From: CAZTAR01 sp043813895
GTDB lineage: Bacteria > Planctomycetota > Phycisphaerae > UBA1845 > UTPLA1
DNA: 63,304 nt
NCBI GenBank assembly: GCA_043813895.1
Contig: JBDRKQ010000136.1
Location: 1-63,304, forward strand
Direction: 5' to 3'
In this document: positions 37,155 through 44,946 of the stretch, one piece after another
Layout of the letters: each line of letters opens with the position of its first letter
How positions within the stretch are numbered: position 1 is the stretch's first letter
Made by a program: the position numbers and the translations under genes
The notes under the pieces: generated by a model
What the model was told of the DNA's origin: nothing
The model's input: only the letters and a program-made list of their open reading frames with translations
Database searches by the model: none

Positions 37155-37772
37155 ATGATTCTTACGGAAACGCGAAATCGATCATTCGTTGAGGCAGCCT
37201 GTGTGATGGTGCTTTCGATCGTGGTGTTCGCCGGCTGCGCCCACACGAACAATCCCTGGGTGGATTCCGGCGCCATGATCGAAAGCGAGCTTACGACCGC
37301 CAGCACCGAGGGCTATCACGTCCAATCACAGGTGACGCCTGCCCTCCAATCTCGGCGCGACTGGCCCGCTTCGGACGTGCGATACGAGAACGGCGCGGTC
37401 AGCCATTGGCCGTTGTGGTTCGAGGATCCGTTCGAGGACAAGGGCAACGCCTTCAAGGATGTTGAAGACCCAGGCGCGCCCGACACCGAGTTCGCGGTGA
37501 ACTGGGTGGACTACTTCCACATTCCCTACGGACCGGGGCGGATGATCTTCGTGAACGCGGCGTTCTGGCCCGTCAGTGCCGTCGTGACGCCGCCCGGCAC
37601 GCTCATGGAAAGTGACGGCCGGATCAGCAAGGGGCTCGTCTGGCACGACCACGACGCGAAGCGCTGCGACCCGGCCCTTCGTGCCCCGCCCGACGCCAGC
37701 ATGGCCGGCGCGTCCATCGAGCGGACCGACGAACCCGAACTCGACGACGCGGATAAGCAAGACGCCGACTGA
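37155..37772 (+). CDS. Hypothetical lipoprotein
   Basis: Protein of 205 residues with a lipoprotein signal: hydrophobic AACVMVLSIVVFAGC, Cys28 in the lipobox FAGC. The mature part is acidic with a Trp/Pro-rich centre (GAVSHWPLWFEDPFEDKG; VDYFHIPYGPGRMI; AAFWPVSAVVTPPGT). I do not recognise a family, though the motifs look like a conserved planctomycete group. It begins 26 bases after guaB and may share its transcript. Start: AGAGG lies upstream (37140-37144), about ten bases away. Confidence 0.75.
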   Translation: MILTETRNRSFVEAACVMVLSIVVFAGCAHTNNPWVDSGAMIESELTTASTEGYHVQSQVTPALQSRRDWPASDVRYENGAVSHWPLWFEDPFEDKGNAFKDVEDPGAPDTEFAVNWVDYFHIPYGPGRMIFVNAAFWPVSAVVTPPGTLMESDGRISKGLVWHDHDAKRCDPALRAPPDASMAGASIERTDEPELDDADKQDAD

Positions 37773-37787
37773 CGCCGGCCCCAAGGG

Positions 37788-37810
37788 CCCCCCCGGCCTT
37801 GGCCGGGGGG
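37788..37810 (+). terminator. GC-rich hairpin after the guaB-lipoprotein unit
   Basis: CCCCCCGG-CCTTGG-CCGGGGGG stem, 16 bases past the lipoprotein stop. No T-run follows, so its strength as a terminator is uncertain. Confidence 0.45.
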
Positions 37811-37855
37811 TGCGCCGCTTCAGCAGAATATCGCAACCGAATTCCCGATTTCCGC

Positions 37856-37883
37856 TTGACATATCTCGAATTTGATATATACT
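37856..37883 (+). promoter_or_regulatory. Toxin-antitoxin promoter with palindromic operator
   Basis: TTGACA, 16 bases, TATACT: the best promoter in the window, in a local AT-rich patch. An inverted repeat ATATC-TCGAATTT-GATAT (37861-37878) lies between the boxes and is a likely autorepression site. A leader of about 160 bases follows, with a hairpin AGGTGC-AATA-GCACCT just before the ribosome site. Confidence 0.72.
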
Positions 37884-38046
37884 TAATATGACATAATGGA
37901 GAGGCCGAGCCACCGGCCTTGGAACAACAAGTGGGCTCTCCTGCTGTGCAGCGTAGAGCGCGGTACCCCCCAGCCGCCATTGTGTTCCAGCTAGGCGATG
38001 ATTACATTGCTTGTGAAGGTGCAATAGCACCTCTGGGGGATGTTTT

Positions 38047-38352
38047 ATGCTTCTTAAGATCGAATTGCATCGGGATGTGATTCGTTTCATCCGCCACGAT
38101 TGCTCCGAGCAAGAGAGAACAGCGTTCTACAGAATGGTCAACAAGCTCCGAGAAGAACCGATTCGGCACTCAGAGCACATGTCCGACCCGCGGATGAGCC
38201 GATACATGCTGAGGTTTTCCCGCTTTGGGGCAAACTTTGCGGTCTTTCAGTACGACCTCGCCAGGAAGCGCATTCGGATAGTCACATGCCACAAAGCACC
38301 GCCAAGACGAAGCCCAGTACCCAAGCCAAACGACGCCGAGGACGAACGATAG
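38047..38352 (+). CDS. RelE/HigB-like toxin
   Basis: Small protein of 101 residues with RelE-superfamily layout: helices RDVIRFIRHDCSEQERTAFY and RMVNKLREE, then beta strands with MLRFSRFGANFAVFQYD and a final RIRIVTCHKA. It probably cuts mRNA on the ribosome or otherwise blocks translation. The C-terminal Pro/Lys-rich tail is where the antitoxin frame overlaps. GGGGGA lies five to six bases before the ATG. The order toxin then antitoxin is that of HigBA-type systems. The antitoxin start lies 67 bases before its stop. Confidence 0.72.
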   Translation: MLLKIELHRDVIRFIRHDCSEQERTAFYRMVNKLREEPIRHSEHMSDPRMSRYMLRFSRFGANFAVFQYDLARKRIRIVTCHKAPPRRSPVPKPNDAEDER

Positions 38353-38780
38353 AGAAGAAGGCGCGACGGGGAAGGGGTGGCCGTAGAGAGAATGGCAAGG
38401 CCAGCCCGGTCGATCGGCGTGACCCGAGTTCTCAAGCCCACCCGCAGGTAGTCATTAATGGCCGTGTCGAGTATGTGCAGGTGCCGGTGGACGAGTACGA
38501 GCGATTGATCAAGTCGAGCATGATCGAAGAGGCCATTGCCATACTGAACGATCCCGACGAGGGTTGGGTCGATGCCGACGACTTCGCCCTTGAGCTTGCG
38601 GCGGAGCGGGTGGCCAGGGCTCGCAAGGCGGCGGGGATGACGCAGAAGCAGCTTGCGGCCAAGCTGAAGGTGCCTCAATCTCAAATCTCGCGGATTGAGC
38701 GGAATCCCGACCACACGACCGTGCGGACGCTCAGGCGGATCGCCAAGGCGCTGGGGGTGGATGTGAGCGCCCTCGTCTGA
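38286..38780 (+). CDS. XRE-family antitoxin/repressor
   Basis: Protein of 164 residues. The N-terminal 55 residues are strongly basic (TKPSTQAKRRRGRTIEKKAR). Residues 60-100 (YVQVPVDEYERLIKSSMIEE) look like an antitoxin dimerisation segment. Residues 108-164 are an XRE helix-turn-helix: MTQKQLAAKLKVPQSQISRI, then TVRTLRRIAKALGVDVSAL. The start at 38286 lies inside the toxin gene; a longer frame to 38100 is only the shadow of the toxin. It most likely neutralises the toxin and represses the promoter at 37856-37883. Confidence 0.82.
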   Translation: MPQSTAKTKPSTQAKRRRGRTIEKKARRGRGGRRENGKASPVDRRDPSSQAHPQVVINGRVEYVQVPVDEYERLIKSSMIEEAIAILNDPDEGWVDADDFALELAAERVARARKAAGMTQKQLAAKLKVPQSQISRIERNPDHTTVRTLRRIAKALGVDVSALV

Positions 38781-38856
38781 CACAGACTTCGCATATCCTG
38801 GGGCTCTCGGGGGCGGCAAAGAAGTACACGATTGGGCGATGAAGTGTCGGGTAGCC

Positions 38857-38975
38857 GATCCGAGCCCCGAGCGCGAGCGAGCGGGTCCGAGGACCTATGG
38901 TCAGTTGACGAAGACCCCGCGCTGGCGATTGGGGCCCGAATTGGGACTCCCGTGCTGACGCAGGGGGCTCGGATC
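38857..38975 (+). repeat. Dispersed palindromic repeat, GATCCGAGCCCC family, copy 2
   Basis: Ends GATCCGAGCCCC and GGGGGCTCGGATC, inverted, with inner GACCTATGGTC and GACCCCGCGCTGGCG. It is about 119 bases and sits in the 428-base gap between the antitoxin and the Cys-rich lipoprotein. Confidence 0.82.
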
Positions 38976-39019
38976 ACCGTTGCGGATTGTGTTGCGGACG
39001 ACGCTGCATTACACTGCTG

Positions 39020-39048
39020 TTGGCAGACCGGCGAGAGCGTTGTAGAAT
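39020..39048 (+). promoter_or_regulatory. Predicted promoter of the Cys-rich lipoprotein gene
   Basis: TTGGCA, 17 bases, TAGAAT, about 160 bases before the start. Same -10 box as the guaB and infA promoters. Confidence 0.6.
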
Positions 39049-39208
39049 CCCGACGTTAGATTATAGGTAGGTGGCCGTCACGGCCGCGGGGCCGAGGCCG
39101 GGCTACTACTGTGTCAGTGCGGATCAGGTTAGGCGGTGTTTGAGCTCAGCGGGGCCTGCCATCGGCGACCATGAATTCTGGGAAAGCTACGTTGAAAGGA
39201 AAGATTCC

Positions 39209-39421
39209 ATGAGCAAGTTGATGAGATGTCTGTGTGCGGCCATGTTCGTCGTTGGCATTTCGCTGGCCGGTGTCGGCTGCGCCGAGAACAACGCCGGGAC
39301 GTGTGACAAGTCCGCCGCCTGTTGTACTAAGGACGGCTCCTGCAAGAAGAAGTGTGCCGAGAAGTGCAGCAAGAAATGTGACAAGCCGTGCCCCGGCCAG
39401 AAGAAGGCCGAAACCAAGTAG
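39209..39421 (+). CDS. Small Cys/Lys-rich lipoprotein
   Basis: Lipoprotein of 70 residues. The signal (MSKLMRCLCAAMFVVGISL) ends in the lipobox AGVGC. The mature 46 residues hold nine Cys in a regular pattern with Lys between: TCDKSAACCTKDGSC, then CKKKCAEKCSKKCDKPC, a Cys every fourth residue. This spacing could place thiols on one helix face or bind soft metals. No family recognised. AAAGGAAA lies nine bases before the ATG; a frame starting at 39071 is rejected. Own promoter and terminator are visible, so it is a single-gene unit and may be well expressed. Confidence 0.85.
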   Translation: MSKLMRCLCAAMFVVGISLAGVGCAENNAGTCDKSAACCTKDGSCKKKCAEKCSKKCDKPCPGQKKAETK

Positions 39422-39445
39422 CACGTTCTCTCAGGAGTTGAATCG

Positions 39446-39498
39446 AGCACCTCGCGCGCGGTTGTTCGCACGAAGCCGCCCGCGAGGTGCTTCTCATT
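39446..39498 (+). terminator. Terminator of the Cys-rich lipoprotein gene
   Basis: Perfect 11-bp stem AGCACCTCGCG/CGCGAGGTGCT (39446-39456 with 39481-39491) followed by TCTCATTT, 25 bases past the stop. Confidence 0.75.
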
Positions 39499-39563
39499 TG
39501 CGCGTCGCTCGTGATCACGCACCGCAATCCCGTCCCGTCTGGCTTCTCAAACGAATCGAACGC

Positions 39564-40997
39564 CTACAAACCCGAAGCCGACCTCGCGCCAAACCGTTTC
39601 CAGACACGATAGAACAGCCCTATCGCCGCCAAGATGGCAAGCGTCCAGAGACTGTGGTGCTTCTCGTTACGCCAATCGGAGAAGACGGAGTAGAGGATGT
39701 TGGCGCACAGAGCAAGCTGAATCAACACCAGCAGCAGCGCCATGAGAACGCCAAGGGGCGCTCGGTAGGCCGTGTCGGGAAAGGCTCGCCCCGCGCGCCG
39801 GTCGCGCAGACGGAACACGATCAGGCTCATGTAGCTCATGCCGTACAGGATCGCGCTGGCAACGAAGTAAATCTCCAGCATCTCGAAGAATGACTGGTTC
39901 GATGCAAAGGCGGAGGCGATGCAGCAAATCACGATCAGCGACCACACCGGCGCCTGGTTGGATGACATCCGCCCCAAGGAACGAAAGGCCAATCCGTCGC
40001 GTGCCAGTGCGAACGTGACTCGAACGGTCGAGAGTATCGTCGAACTCAGCGCGCCGAAGCACACGAGAACGCTGACGAGCAGAATCACTTCCGCGATTCC
40101 AAACCCGCTCAGTCGTTGGAATACCGCGGCGGGCACGCTTTCTCGGCCGGCCATCTCGGCCGGAGGCAAGGCCGCCAGCAGGGCGTAGTTGAAGACGCAG
40201 TACACGCCCGTTAGCAGCAGCGTCCCTCCGACGAGGGCTCGCGGCAGCGATCGTCGGACGTCCTTGATCTCCTCCGCGAGCTTTGCTGTGTCGGTCGCGC
40301 CGGCATAAGACCAGAACGCAGGCAGCAGGGCGATCAGAAACAGCCTGACGCCGTGCAGGCCGCCCGCCCCTTGCGTCGGCTGGTATTCCGCCGGTGTCGC
40401 GCGGCCTGCGAGCACAAACGCCCCGACTGCAATGCCGAGCACTGCGGCGACTTTCAGGACCGTCAGGACGTTCTGCGTGATTGCACCCGCCTTGAGCCCC
40501 GCGGCGTTGATCACGGTGACCATGACGATCGCGCCCACGGCGAAGACCGGCTGTGCCCAGGTCTCCTTCAGGTTGCACAAGTCGGCCGCGAAGCCGCCAA
40601 GCGCGGCGGCGATAGTTGCCGCGCCGCCCCCGATAATGAAGATCGTGTAGGACCAACCGAAGAAGAACGCCGCGAATTCGCCGTATGCCTCTTTCAGAAA
40701 CTGATAGTCGCTGCCGGCCTTTGGAAACCGGGTCGCCAACTCCGCCGTCACCAGGCTCTGCAACAATGTGATCAGGCCCGCGAACAGCCAAACGAGCATG
40801 ATCGCCCATGGTGACCCGGCGCAGTTGGCGATCTCGCCCGGCGCCTTGAAGATGCCTGATCCGATCGCGACGCCCACACCGACAAAAACCGCTGTGGCCG
40901 GACCGACCATCCGCACGAGTGCCTGGGATGCTCCTCGGGAAGATCGGTTGCCCTCTATTGTGTCGAGCATGCCACGGGCCCTCTCTGTGGATTGCAC
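39564..40997 (-). CDS. APC-superfamily amino-acid permease
   Basis: Inner-membrane transporter of 477 residues with twelve hydrophobic segments. The first helix has the APC substrate motif VGVAIGSGIFKAPGEI. Then come LATRFPKAGSDYQFL (helix 3), FWSYAGATDTAKLAEEIKDV (helix 6 and loop) and RVTFALARDGL. The pattern fits the LAT/basic amino-acid permease branch (RocE/YkbA-like), proton-driven; substrate not determinable. The start could also be the ATG ten codons later. It stands alone, convergent with the Cys-rich lipoprotein. Confidence 0.92.
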   Translation of the reverse strand: MQSTERARGMLDTIEGNRSSRGASQALVRMVGPATAVFVGVGVAIGSGIFKAPGEIANCAGSPWAIMLVWLFAGLITLLQSLVTAELATRFPKAGSDYQFLKEAYGEFAAFFFGWSYTIFIIGGGAATIAAALGGFAADLCNLKETWAQPVFAVGAIVMVTVINAAGLKAGAITQNVLTVLKVAAVLGIAVGAFVLAGRATPAEYQPTQGAGGLHGVRLFLIALLPAFWSYAGATDTAKLAEEIKDVRRSLPRALVGGTLLLTGVYCVFNYALLAALPPAEMAGRESVPAAVFQRLSGFGIAEVILLVSVLVCFGALSSTILSTVRVTFALARDGLAFRSLGRMSSNQAPVWSLIVICCIASAFASNQSFFEMLEIYFVASAILYGMSYMSLIVFRLRDRRAGRAFPDTAYRAPLGVLMALLLVLIQLALCANILYSVFSDWRNEKHHSLWTLAILAAIGLFYRVWKRFGARSASGL

Positions 40998-41078
40998 GCA
41001 GCATCATAGGCGCAGGTTGCGATGTGTCGAGCGGCCCACGATTCCCCGCAAACCGGGAAGTGATAGGAAGCTAAGGGC

Positions 41079-41188
41079 GTACGCACAAATAAGCTGAACG
41101 AATGCCGAAGGGTGGTACGGGCGTCCCGCCCGTAGCCGCACGGGCAAGATGCCCGTACCACCCAAATGAAATGTGCAACTTATTCATG
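41079..41188 (+). repeat. GGTGGTACGGGC hairpin repeat, copy 2
   Basis: GTACGCACAAATAAGCTGAA to AACTTATTCATG, including the hairpin GGTGGTACGGGC / GCCCGTACCACC with core GGGCGTCCCGCCC. Inverted relative to 30368-30510. It ends nine bases from the purC stop. Confidence 0.88.
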
Positions 41189-41196
41189 CTCGAGTC

Positions 41197-42102
41197 CTAA
41201 GTCGTCAGTGTGTGGCCCGTGACGCGTCGGTAGGCTTCGAGGTATCTCTCGCTCGTGGCCTGGACCACGTCGTTTGGCAGGTTCGGGGCGGGCGGGGTCT
41301 TGTCCCACTGGCCGCGGTCGCAGAGACGCTGGAGGTGGTTGCGCACGAACTGCTTGTCGAAACTCTCCTGATCTCGCCCCGGTTCGTAGGCGTCGGCCGG
41401 CCAGAACCGGCTCGAATCGGGTGTCAACGCCTCATCCGCCAAGACGAGGCGGTCCTCCAGCCAGCCGAACTCGAACTTCGTGTCTGCCACGATGATACCC
41501 TGGCCGCGCGCGTACTCGGAAGCCTGCGAATAGAGTGTCAGGGTCATGTCACGCAGGCGTCTGATGACATCTTGCCCGACCAACTCTCCGGCCATCTCGA
41601 AGGAGATGTTCTCGTCGTGCCCAGACTCCGCCTTGGTCGCCGGCGTGAAGATTGGCTGGGGCAGGCGCGAGCAGTGCTTCAATCCGCCGGGCAACGGGAT
41701 ACCGCAGACCGTGCCGTTTGCCTGATACTCGGCCCATCCGCTACCGGCGAGGTACCCGCGCGCGACGCATTCTATCGGGACAATGTTCACCTTGCGGCAG
41801 AGCATGGCCCGCCCGCGGAGTTGTTCGGAAACCGACTCGAATCCCGTGGGAACGTCGCGATTCACGATGGAAACCAGATGGTGCGGGCAGGTGTCGGAGA
41901 AGCGATCGAACCAGAACTTCGACATGGCCGCCAGGACGCGACCCTTGTGAGGAATCGCGTTCGGCAGGATACAGTCGAAGGCACTGATCCGGTCCGTCAC
42001 GACGAGCAGGATGCGATTACCCAGGTCATAGACATCCCGCACCTTGCCCCGCTTGAGGTTGAACCCGGGAACGTCCGTCTCTAGGATCCCGTCTTGTGCC
42101 AT
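41197..42102 (-). CDS. purC: Phosphoribosylaminoimidazole-succinocarboxamide synthase
   Basis: SAICAR synthetase, 301 residues, which joins CAIR and aspartate with ATP in purine synthesis. Motifs: KRGKVRDVYDLGNRILLVVT (nucleotide loop), RISAFDCILPNAIPHKG, VPIECVARGYLAGSGW, DENISFEMAGELVG and DTKFEFGW. It is the longer yeast/Bacteroidetes-like form ending in PNLPNDVVQATSERYLEAYR. The start is ATG 42102 (MAQDGIL); a longer frame adds unrelated residues. Single gene, far from guaB. Confidence 0.97.
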   Translation of the reverse strand: MAQDGILETDVPGFNLKRGKVRDVYDLGNRILLVVTDRISAFDCILPNAIPHKGRVLAAMSKFWFDRFSDTCPHHLVSIVNRDVPTGFESVSEQLRGRAMLCRKVNIVPIECVARGYLAGSGWAEYQANGTVCGIPLPGGLKHCSRLPQPIFTPATKAESGHDENISFEMAGELVGQDVIRRLRDMTLTLYSQASEYARGQGIIVADTKFEFGWLEDRLVLADEALTPDSSRFWPADAYEPGRDQESFDKQFVRNHLQRLCDRGQWDKTPPAPNLPNDVVQATSERYLEAYRRVTGHTLTT

Positions 42103-42228
42103 CAGTACACTCGCCGAAACTCGCGTTTGGCGCCTGGAGGCCGCACACCGGCACCGCCGGACTACAGCACCGGAGGCTATGTGGGAGACCACACGAGTGT
42201 CAAGGGGGATACCGTTCCCGGCAGATGG

Positions 42229-42255
42229 CGGGGCCCATGACAGAATCGGCGGGGC
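42229..42255 (+). repeat. Stand-alone copy of the GGGCCCATGACAGAATCGG motif
   Basis: CGGGGCCCATGACAGAATCG then GCGGGGC. The same string borders the GATCCGAGCCCC repeats (26893 and the complement at 47535-47556) and recurs at 47301-47318, here without a palindrome beside it. Confidence 0.6.
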
Positions 42256-42396
42256 GTTTCAATGCCGCGCGATGTAGCGTCGCCCCCCTGCGAGGCACGC
42301 GTGGCCTGTCACTGTGCGTTACGGCCTCCTCTCTCGGGCAGGTGCATGTTCCCCCTGATTACAGGGATTTTTTGAGCATTCTTGCCGAGATCGGGA

Positions 42397-42425
42397 TTGA
42401 TCGGTTACGTCACAGCCGGTACAGT
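42397..42425 (+). promoter_or_regulatory. Predicted promoter of the HU gene
   Basis: TTGATC, 17 bases, TACAGT, about 90 bases before the HU start. The rest of the 410-base gap from purC has only the repeat motif at 42229. Confidence 0.55.
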
Positions 42426-42513
42426 CTCTGCCGAATTCACAGGCTGGGCGCGTGTCCGACGCGGTACCGTTCGGCTTCCAAGGACCAAGATGGGATTTTG
42501 TTTAGGAGGTACC

Positions 42514-42840
42514 ATGGCCAAAGCAATGAGCAAGTCTGCCCTGATCCGGAATCTGGCAGAGCAAAACGAGATGACCCGTACGCAGGTGTCTAGTTTCCTC
42601 GACGTGCTTTGCAGCACGGCGTACAAGCAAGCCAAGAACAGCTTCACCTTGCCTGGGCTCGGAAAGCTTGTGCTGGTTCACCGCAAGGCGCGCATGGGAC
42701 GCAACCCGGCGACGGGCGAGGCAATCAAAATCCCCGCCAAGAAAGTCGTGAAGTTCCGAATCGCCAAGGCCTGTAAGGACGCGATCCTCGGCACGACCGC
42801 AACAAAGAAGAAGGCTCCGGCCAAGAAGAAGAGACGATAG
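42514..42840 (+). CDS. HU/IHF family DNA-binding protein with Lys-rich tail
   Basis: Nucleoid protein of 108 residues. The fold features are present: N-terminal helices MSKSALIRNLAEQNEMTRTQ and VSSFLDVLCS, the strand FTLPGLGKLVLV, and the DNA arm MGRNPATGEAIKIPAKKV with the RNPxTG tip. Unlike the 90-residue standard form, the C-terminus has an extra basic tail TATKKKAPAKKKRR, which resembles histone H1 tails. The start is certain from TTTAGGAGGTACC before ATG. It is convergent with the membrane coiled-coil gene. Confidence 0.95.
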   Translation: MAKAMSKSALIRNLAEQNEMTRTQVSSFLDVLCSTAYKQAKNSFTLPGLGKLVLVHRKARMGRNPATGEAIKIPAKKVVKFRIAKACKDAILGTTATKKKAPAKKKRR

Positions 42841-42868
42841 CTATCGCTGATCGCGGTGTCCCGGCGCA

Positions 42869-43306
42869 TCAAGCGCAGCCACGTGCCGGTTCGGCTGCGG
42901 TCGCCGTTGAGTTCGCGGTCAGGCGTTGAAGGAGCCGATCGGTCAGCTCGATGATGGCGTTCGTCGCGCGGTGGAACTGCGTTGCCAGTGCCCTGGAGCT
43001 TTCGAGTTCGGCTTGCAGTCTCGCCATGAGTTCGGTCAGCCGTTCCAGTTGGGCCCGGGCGAGCATGGTTTCCCGCAACCACTCCTCCTTGGAGGTATAG
43101 CCGGCTTCGATTTCGTCCACCGTTTGCTTAATGCGCCGGCATTCGGCCTCGACGATTTCGACGCGCTTGCTGACATATGCGCGTACGCTTTGCTGATCCT
43201 CGCGGATCGCCCGCAAATAGAGCCCGATGACGGCAAGTGGGACGCCGACCAGTGCCGACAGCGCCCCGACAAGAGTCGCCGCGAATTGCCAAGATAGCGC
43301 CTGCAT
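42869..43306 (-). CDS. Membrane-anchored coiled-coil protein
   Basis: Protein of 145 residues. One N-terminal membrane segment (FAATLVGALSALVGVPLAVI, about 8-29) is followed by charged helices with heptad-like patterns to residue 135 (VSKRVEIVEAECRRIKQTVD; LARAQLERLTELMARLQAEL). No enzyme motif. It may be a spacer or oligomeric membrane protein. GGAGGA lies about 11 bases before the ATG. Family not recognised. Confidence 0.65.
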   Translation of the reverse strand: MQALSWQFAATLVGALSALVGVPLAVIGLYLRAIREDQQSVRAYVSKRVEIVEAECRRIKQTVDEIEAGYTSKEEWLRETMLARAQLERLTELMARLQAELESSRALATQFHRATNAIIELTDRLLQRLTANSTATAAEPARGCA

Positions 43307-43622
43307 GGTTCGTCAGTCCTCCAGTTCGACACCGATTGAGCTGGCTGGCCCGCGCCGCCTGCGGGCCCAGGGTCTCTCCAGCTTTGGACGTACTTGAAAC
43401 CTTGCTCAGCGCTTCGGACGTCGAACGGAGGGTGCCGACGGTAGAATCTCTGGTGAAGATCCAGGCGTGCTTTGGACGAAAGTCAAGGAGGAATTCGGTT
43501 GCCCTGGCAACGAGGTGCTTGACTTCCAGGGGTAAGAATACGATCCTGTTGTGCCATTGGTCCGCGGCACAACGCGGAAGGAGCATCTAACTCGGTTTCA
43601 GGAAACAAGTTACGGGCTTCAT
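43307..43622. other. Divergent gap before the DksA-like gene
   Basis: 316 bases between divergent genes. A TAGAAT box (43442-43447) matches the -10 of other promoters here, but a clear -35 is not seen. No gene found. Confidence 0.35.
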
Positions 43623-44354
43623 ATGCCGACTCCACGCAAGAAGAAAACGAAGCAGAACCGCCCTTCGCGTCCGACGGCTCCCTCAAAAACAAAGCCGGCG
43701 GCACAATCGCCGAAAAAGTCCAGGACGAAGACACCGGCATCCGCCGGCAAGAAGAAGGCTGCGGCTAAGCAGAAGGAAGGGCCTGTGTCCCAAGGCGAGC
43801 CGGTCGCCAAGGCGAAACCTCGGAAGAAGCGAGCGACTCCCTCGCGCCGGGCTTCGCCGACCAAGACGAGTGGTGAGAAGAAGGCCGCTCGCGGCAAGGC
43901 TGTGACCGCGGCAACCCCGAAGCCGCAGAAGCCCCCCCGGGAGCCTAAGCCTAAGCCACCGAGGAAGCCCAGGTTCGATCCGGAGATTCAGAAGGCGATC
44001 CGCGAGGCCCTCACCCGGCAGCGCGATCAACTGGTCTCCGTCGTCAAGTCGGCCCAGGCACAGATGGCCGAGAGAGTCATAGGGCTTTCGGACCCAAGTG
44101 ACCAGGCTTCTGAGGGTTATGGAGGAGAACTCGCCGTCGGGCTGATGGCCATCGAAGCCGCTCAACTCGATGAGATCGAAGCCGCAATCAACCGAATCGA
44201 CACAGGCACCTTCGGCCTCTGTCTGGAATGCGGGAAGCCGATTCCCAAGAAACGCATCGAAGTCCTGCCGTTTGCCAGACGATGCCTGGCCTGCGAAGGC
44301 CTGCGGGAACACCGAGTCCGGACGCAGGCCAGCTACATCGACGACGACCTGTAG
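43623..44354 (+). CDS. DksA/TraR-type zinc-finger protein with long basic N-terminal extension
   Basis: Protein of 243 residues. Residues 1-115 are Lys/Pro/Ala-rich repeats such as KPRKKRATPSRR and KPQKPPREPKPKPPRKPR, like a histone H1 tail. Residues 116-215 are the coiled-coil domain that in DksA enters the RNA polymerase channel (ALTRQRDQLVSVVKSAQAQM). The C-terminal four-Cys zinc finger is intact: CLECGKPIPKKR and RRCLACE. ELAVGLMAIEAAQLDEIEAA matches the usual pre-finger helix. It may affect transcription through polymerase and bind DNA through the tail. The start at 43623 is uncertain; 43551 is possible. Confidence 0.85.
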   Translation: MPTPRKKKTKQNRPSRPTAPSKTKPAAQSPKKSRTKTPASAGKKKAAAKQKEGPVSQGEPVAKAKPRKKRATPSRRASPTKTSGEKKAARGKAVTAATPKPQKPPREPKPKPPRKPRFDPEIQKAIREALTRQRDQLVSVVKSAQAQMAERVIGLSDPSDQASEGYGGELAVGLMAIEAAQLDEIEAAINRIDTGTFGLCLECGKPIPKKRIEVLPFARRCLACEGLREHRVRTQASYIDDDL

Positions 44355-44375
44355 ATCGCATCCATTTGGTCGGAG

Positions 44376-44729
44376 CTATTGCTTCTTGAATGTCTGCTTC
44401 TTGTCGCCGCTCTGGATTACCAATGCGCTGGTAAAGGCGTTGTACGAGGCCTTGTAGGTGCATTCGCTCTGTCCGGGCGTCTTCAGCTTCAGGCTCGCGC
44501 CATCGAAATCGAAGGTTCCGGCGTCTTTGGACACTTCGTCGCCGGTCTTGGCGATGGCCGTGTAAGTGTTGTCATCCTTGAAGGTCATCGACTTGTAGAA
44601 GGGCTGGTCCTTGGGTTCGCCCTCGGTTTTCCAGGAACCGACCAGCACTGCGTTGCAGCCTGTGGCCATGAGGGCAAAGACGAAGACCAGGACGATAGAG
44701 GCATTCCACAGATAGCGTTGGGTTTTCAT
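44376..44729 (-). CDS. Small lipoprotein, lipocalin-like
   Basis: Lipoprotein of 117 residues. The signal (NASIVLVFVFALMATGC) has its lipid Cys in the lipobox ATGC at about residue 25. The mature part begins NAVLVGSWKTEGEPK and has strand-rich segments with GTFDFDGASLKLKTPG and ALVIQSGDKKQTFKKQ, like the small lipocalin-like proteins that hold a G-x-W near the start. GAGGA lies seven bases before the ATG at 44729. It is convergent with the DksA-like gene, 21 bases apart. Role unknown. Confidence 0.78.
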   Translation of the reverse strand: MKTQRYLWNASIVLVFVFALMATGCNAVLVGSWKTEGEPKDQPFYKSMTFKDDNTYTAIAKTGDEVSKDAGTFDFDGASLKLKTPGQSECTYKASYNAFTSALVIQSGDKKQTFKKQ

Positions 44730-44822
44730 CGCGATTCCTCGGATACTGACCATCCTCAGCCGGATTCCACGTTCCGACGGTGCATGACACTAGACCGGAG
44801 CGAGCTGTCTGTCAACCGGGGG

Positions 44823-44940
44823 GATGATTCGGTACTGGTATCACTTGGGTGCCGCGGGCGGCTTGTCCGCCCGTGCCGGCACTGGCAGCAAGCTGCCAGT
44901 GTCACCCCGTAAGGAAGCGATACCAGTACCGATGATTCGG
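44823..44940. repeat. Palindromic insertion flanked by a 10-base direct repeat
   Basis: Ends GGTACTGGTATC (44831-44842) and GATACCAGTACC (44919-44930) are perfect inverted repeats. Inside are two hairpins, GGGCGG-CTTGT-CCGCCC and CACTGGCAG-CAAG-CTGCCAGTG. GATGATTCGG stands on both sides (44823-44832 and 44931-44940), as expected of a target duplication. It has the build of a non-coding transposable element of about 100 bases. Confidence 0.78.
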
Positions 44941-44946
44941 AAGGCC

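Noticed and set aside
38100..38285. N-terminal extension of the antitoxin
   Set aside because: It is only the shifted frame of the toxin gene.
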